5,717 nucleotides of DNA, taken from assembly GCA_903864455.1 (NCBI GenBank), contig CAIPFW010000114.1:1-5717 (forward strand), written 5' to 3'. Below the pieces are notes generated by a model that was not told the DNA's origin, did no database searches, and was given only the letters and a program-made list of their open reading frames with translations. Below are positions 5,701 to 5,717 of the stretch, one piece after another; within the stretch, counting starts at the first letter, position 1; the number at the start of each line of letters is the position of its first letter. A program made the translations under genes and the position numbers. The stretch comes from an uncultured Anaplasmataceae bacterium (GTDB taxonomy: Bacteria; Pseudomonadota; Alphaproteobacteria; Rickettsiales; CAIPFW01).

Positions 5701-5717
5701 TGATTAATTATATAATT

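Overview
This window is AT-rich (roughly one third G+C by eye) and gene-dense. Its gene content and codon use suggest a reduced-genome alphaproteobacterium, most likely an intracellular Rickettsiales-type organism. The evidence is an SdhA with an alphaproteobacterial look (C-terminal PPKPRVY), a divergent AT-rich IspE, and a homologue of the chlamydial CADD protein, a type also known from Rickettsiales. The MEP isoprenoid gene ispE argues against the genus Rickettsia, which has lost that pathway. Placement below the order cannot be made from this sequence.

Layout. Bases 1-69 hold what is probably the last 22 codons of an unidentified plus-strand gene. Bases 70-191 carry a strong-looking sigma70-type promoter (TTGACT, 17 bp, TATTAT) that is embedded in a perfect 10-bp inverted repeat. 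It drives a tight three-gene plus-strand cluster: sdhA (succinate dehydrogenase flavoprotein, complete), a 93-residue single-pass membrane protein of unknown function with a C-terminal CxxC, and ispE (4-diphosphocytidyl-2-C-methyl-D-erythritol kinase). The gaps between them are only 13 and 17 nt. A 145-bp gap follows, with an 11-bp inverted repeat and a second good promoter (TTGAAA, 16 bp, TATAAT). After it comes a 450-residue, 12-helix membrane protein of the heme-copper oxidase subunit I superfamily. It keeps the heme-ligand histidines but lacks the normal copper-site His-His pair, and no subunit II or III lies next to it. A 298-bp convergent intergenic region then holds several stem-loops, including a probable plus-strand terminator. 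The last gene, on the minus strand, is a complete CADD-like (TenA/PqqC-fold) protein that retains every metal ligand and the Tyr and Lys implicated in p-aminobenzoate formation.

How the genes fit together. The complete genes with recognisable families serve respiration (SdhA, COX1-like protein), isoprenoid precursor synthesis (IspE) and probably folate precursor synthesis (CADD-like). Only the first three look like one transcription unit. I see no mobile element, CRISPR array, tRNA or rRNA. The most unusual items are the orphan COX1-like protein, the unidentified CxxC membrane protein, and the inverted repeat over the sdhA promoter.
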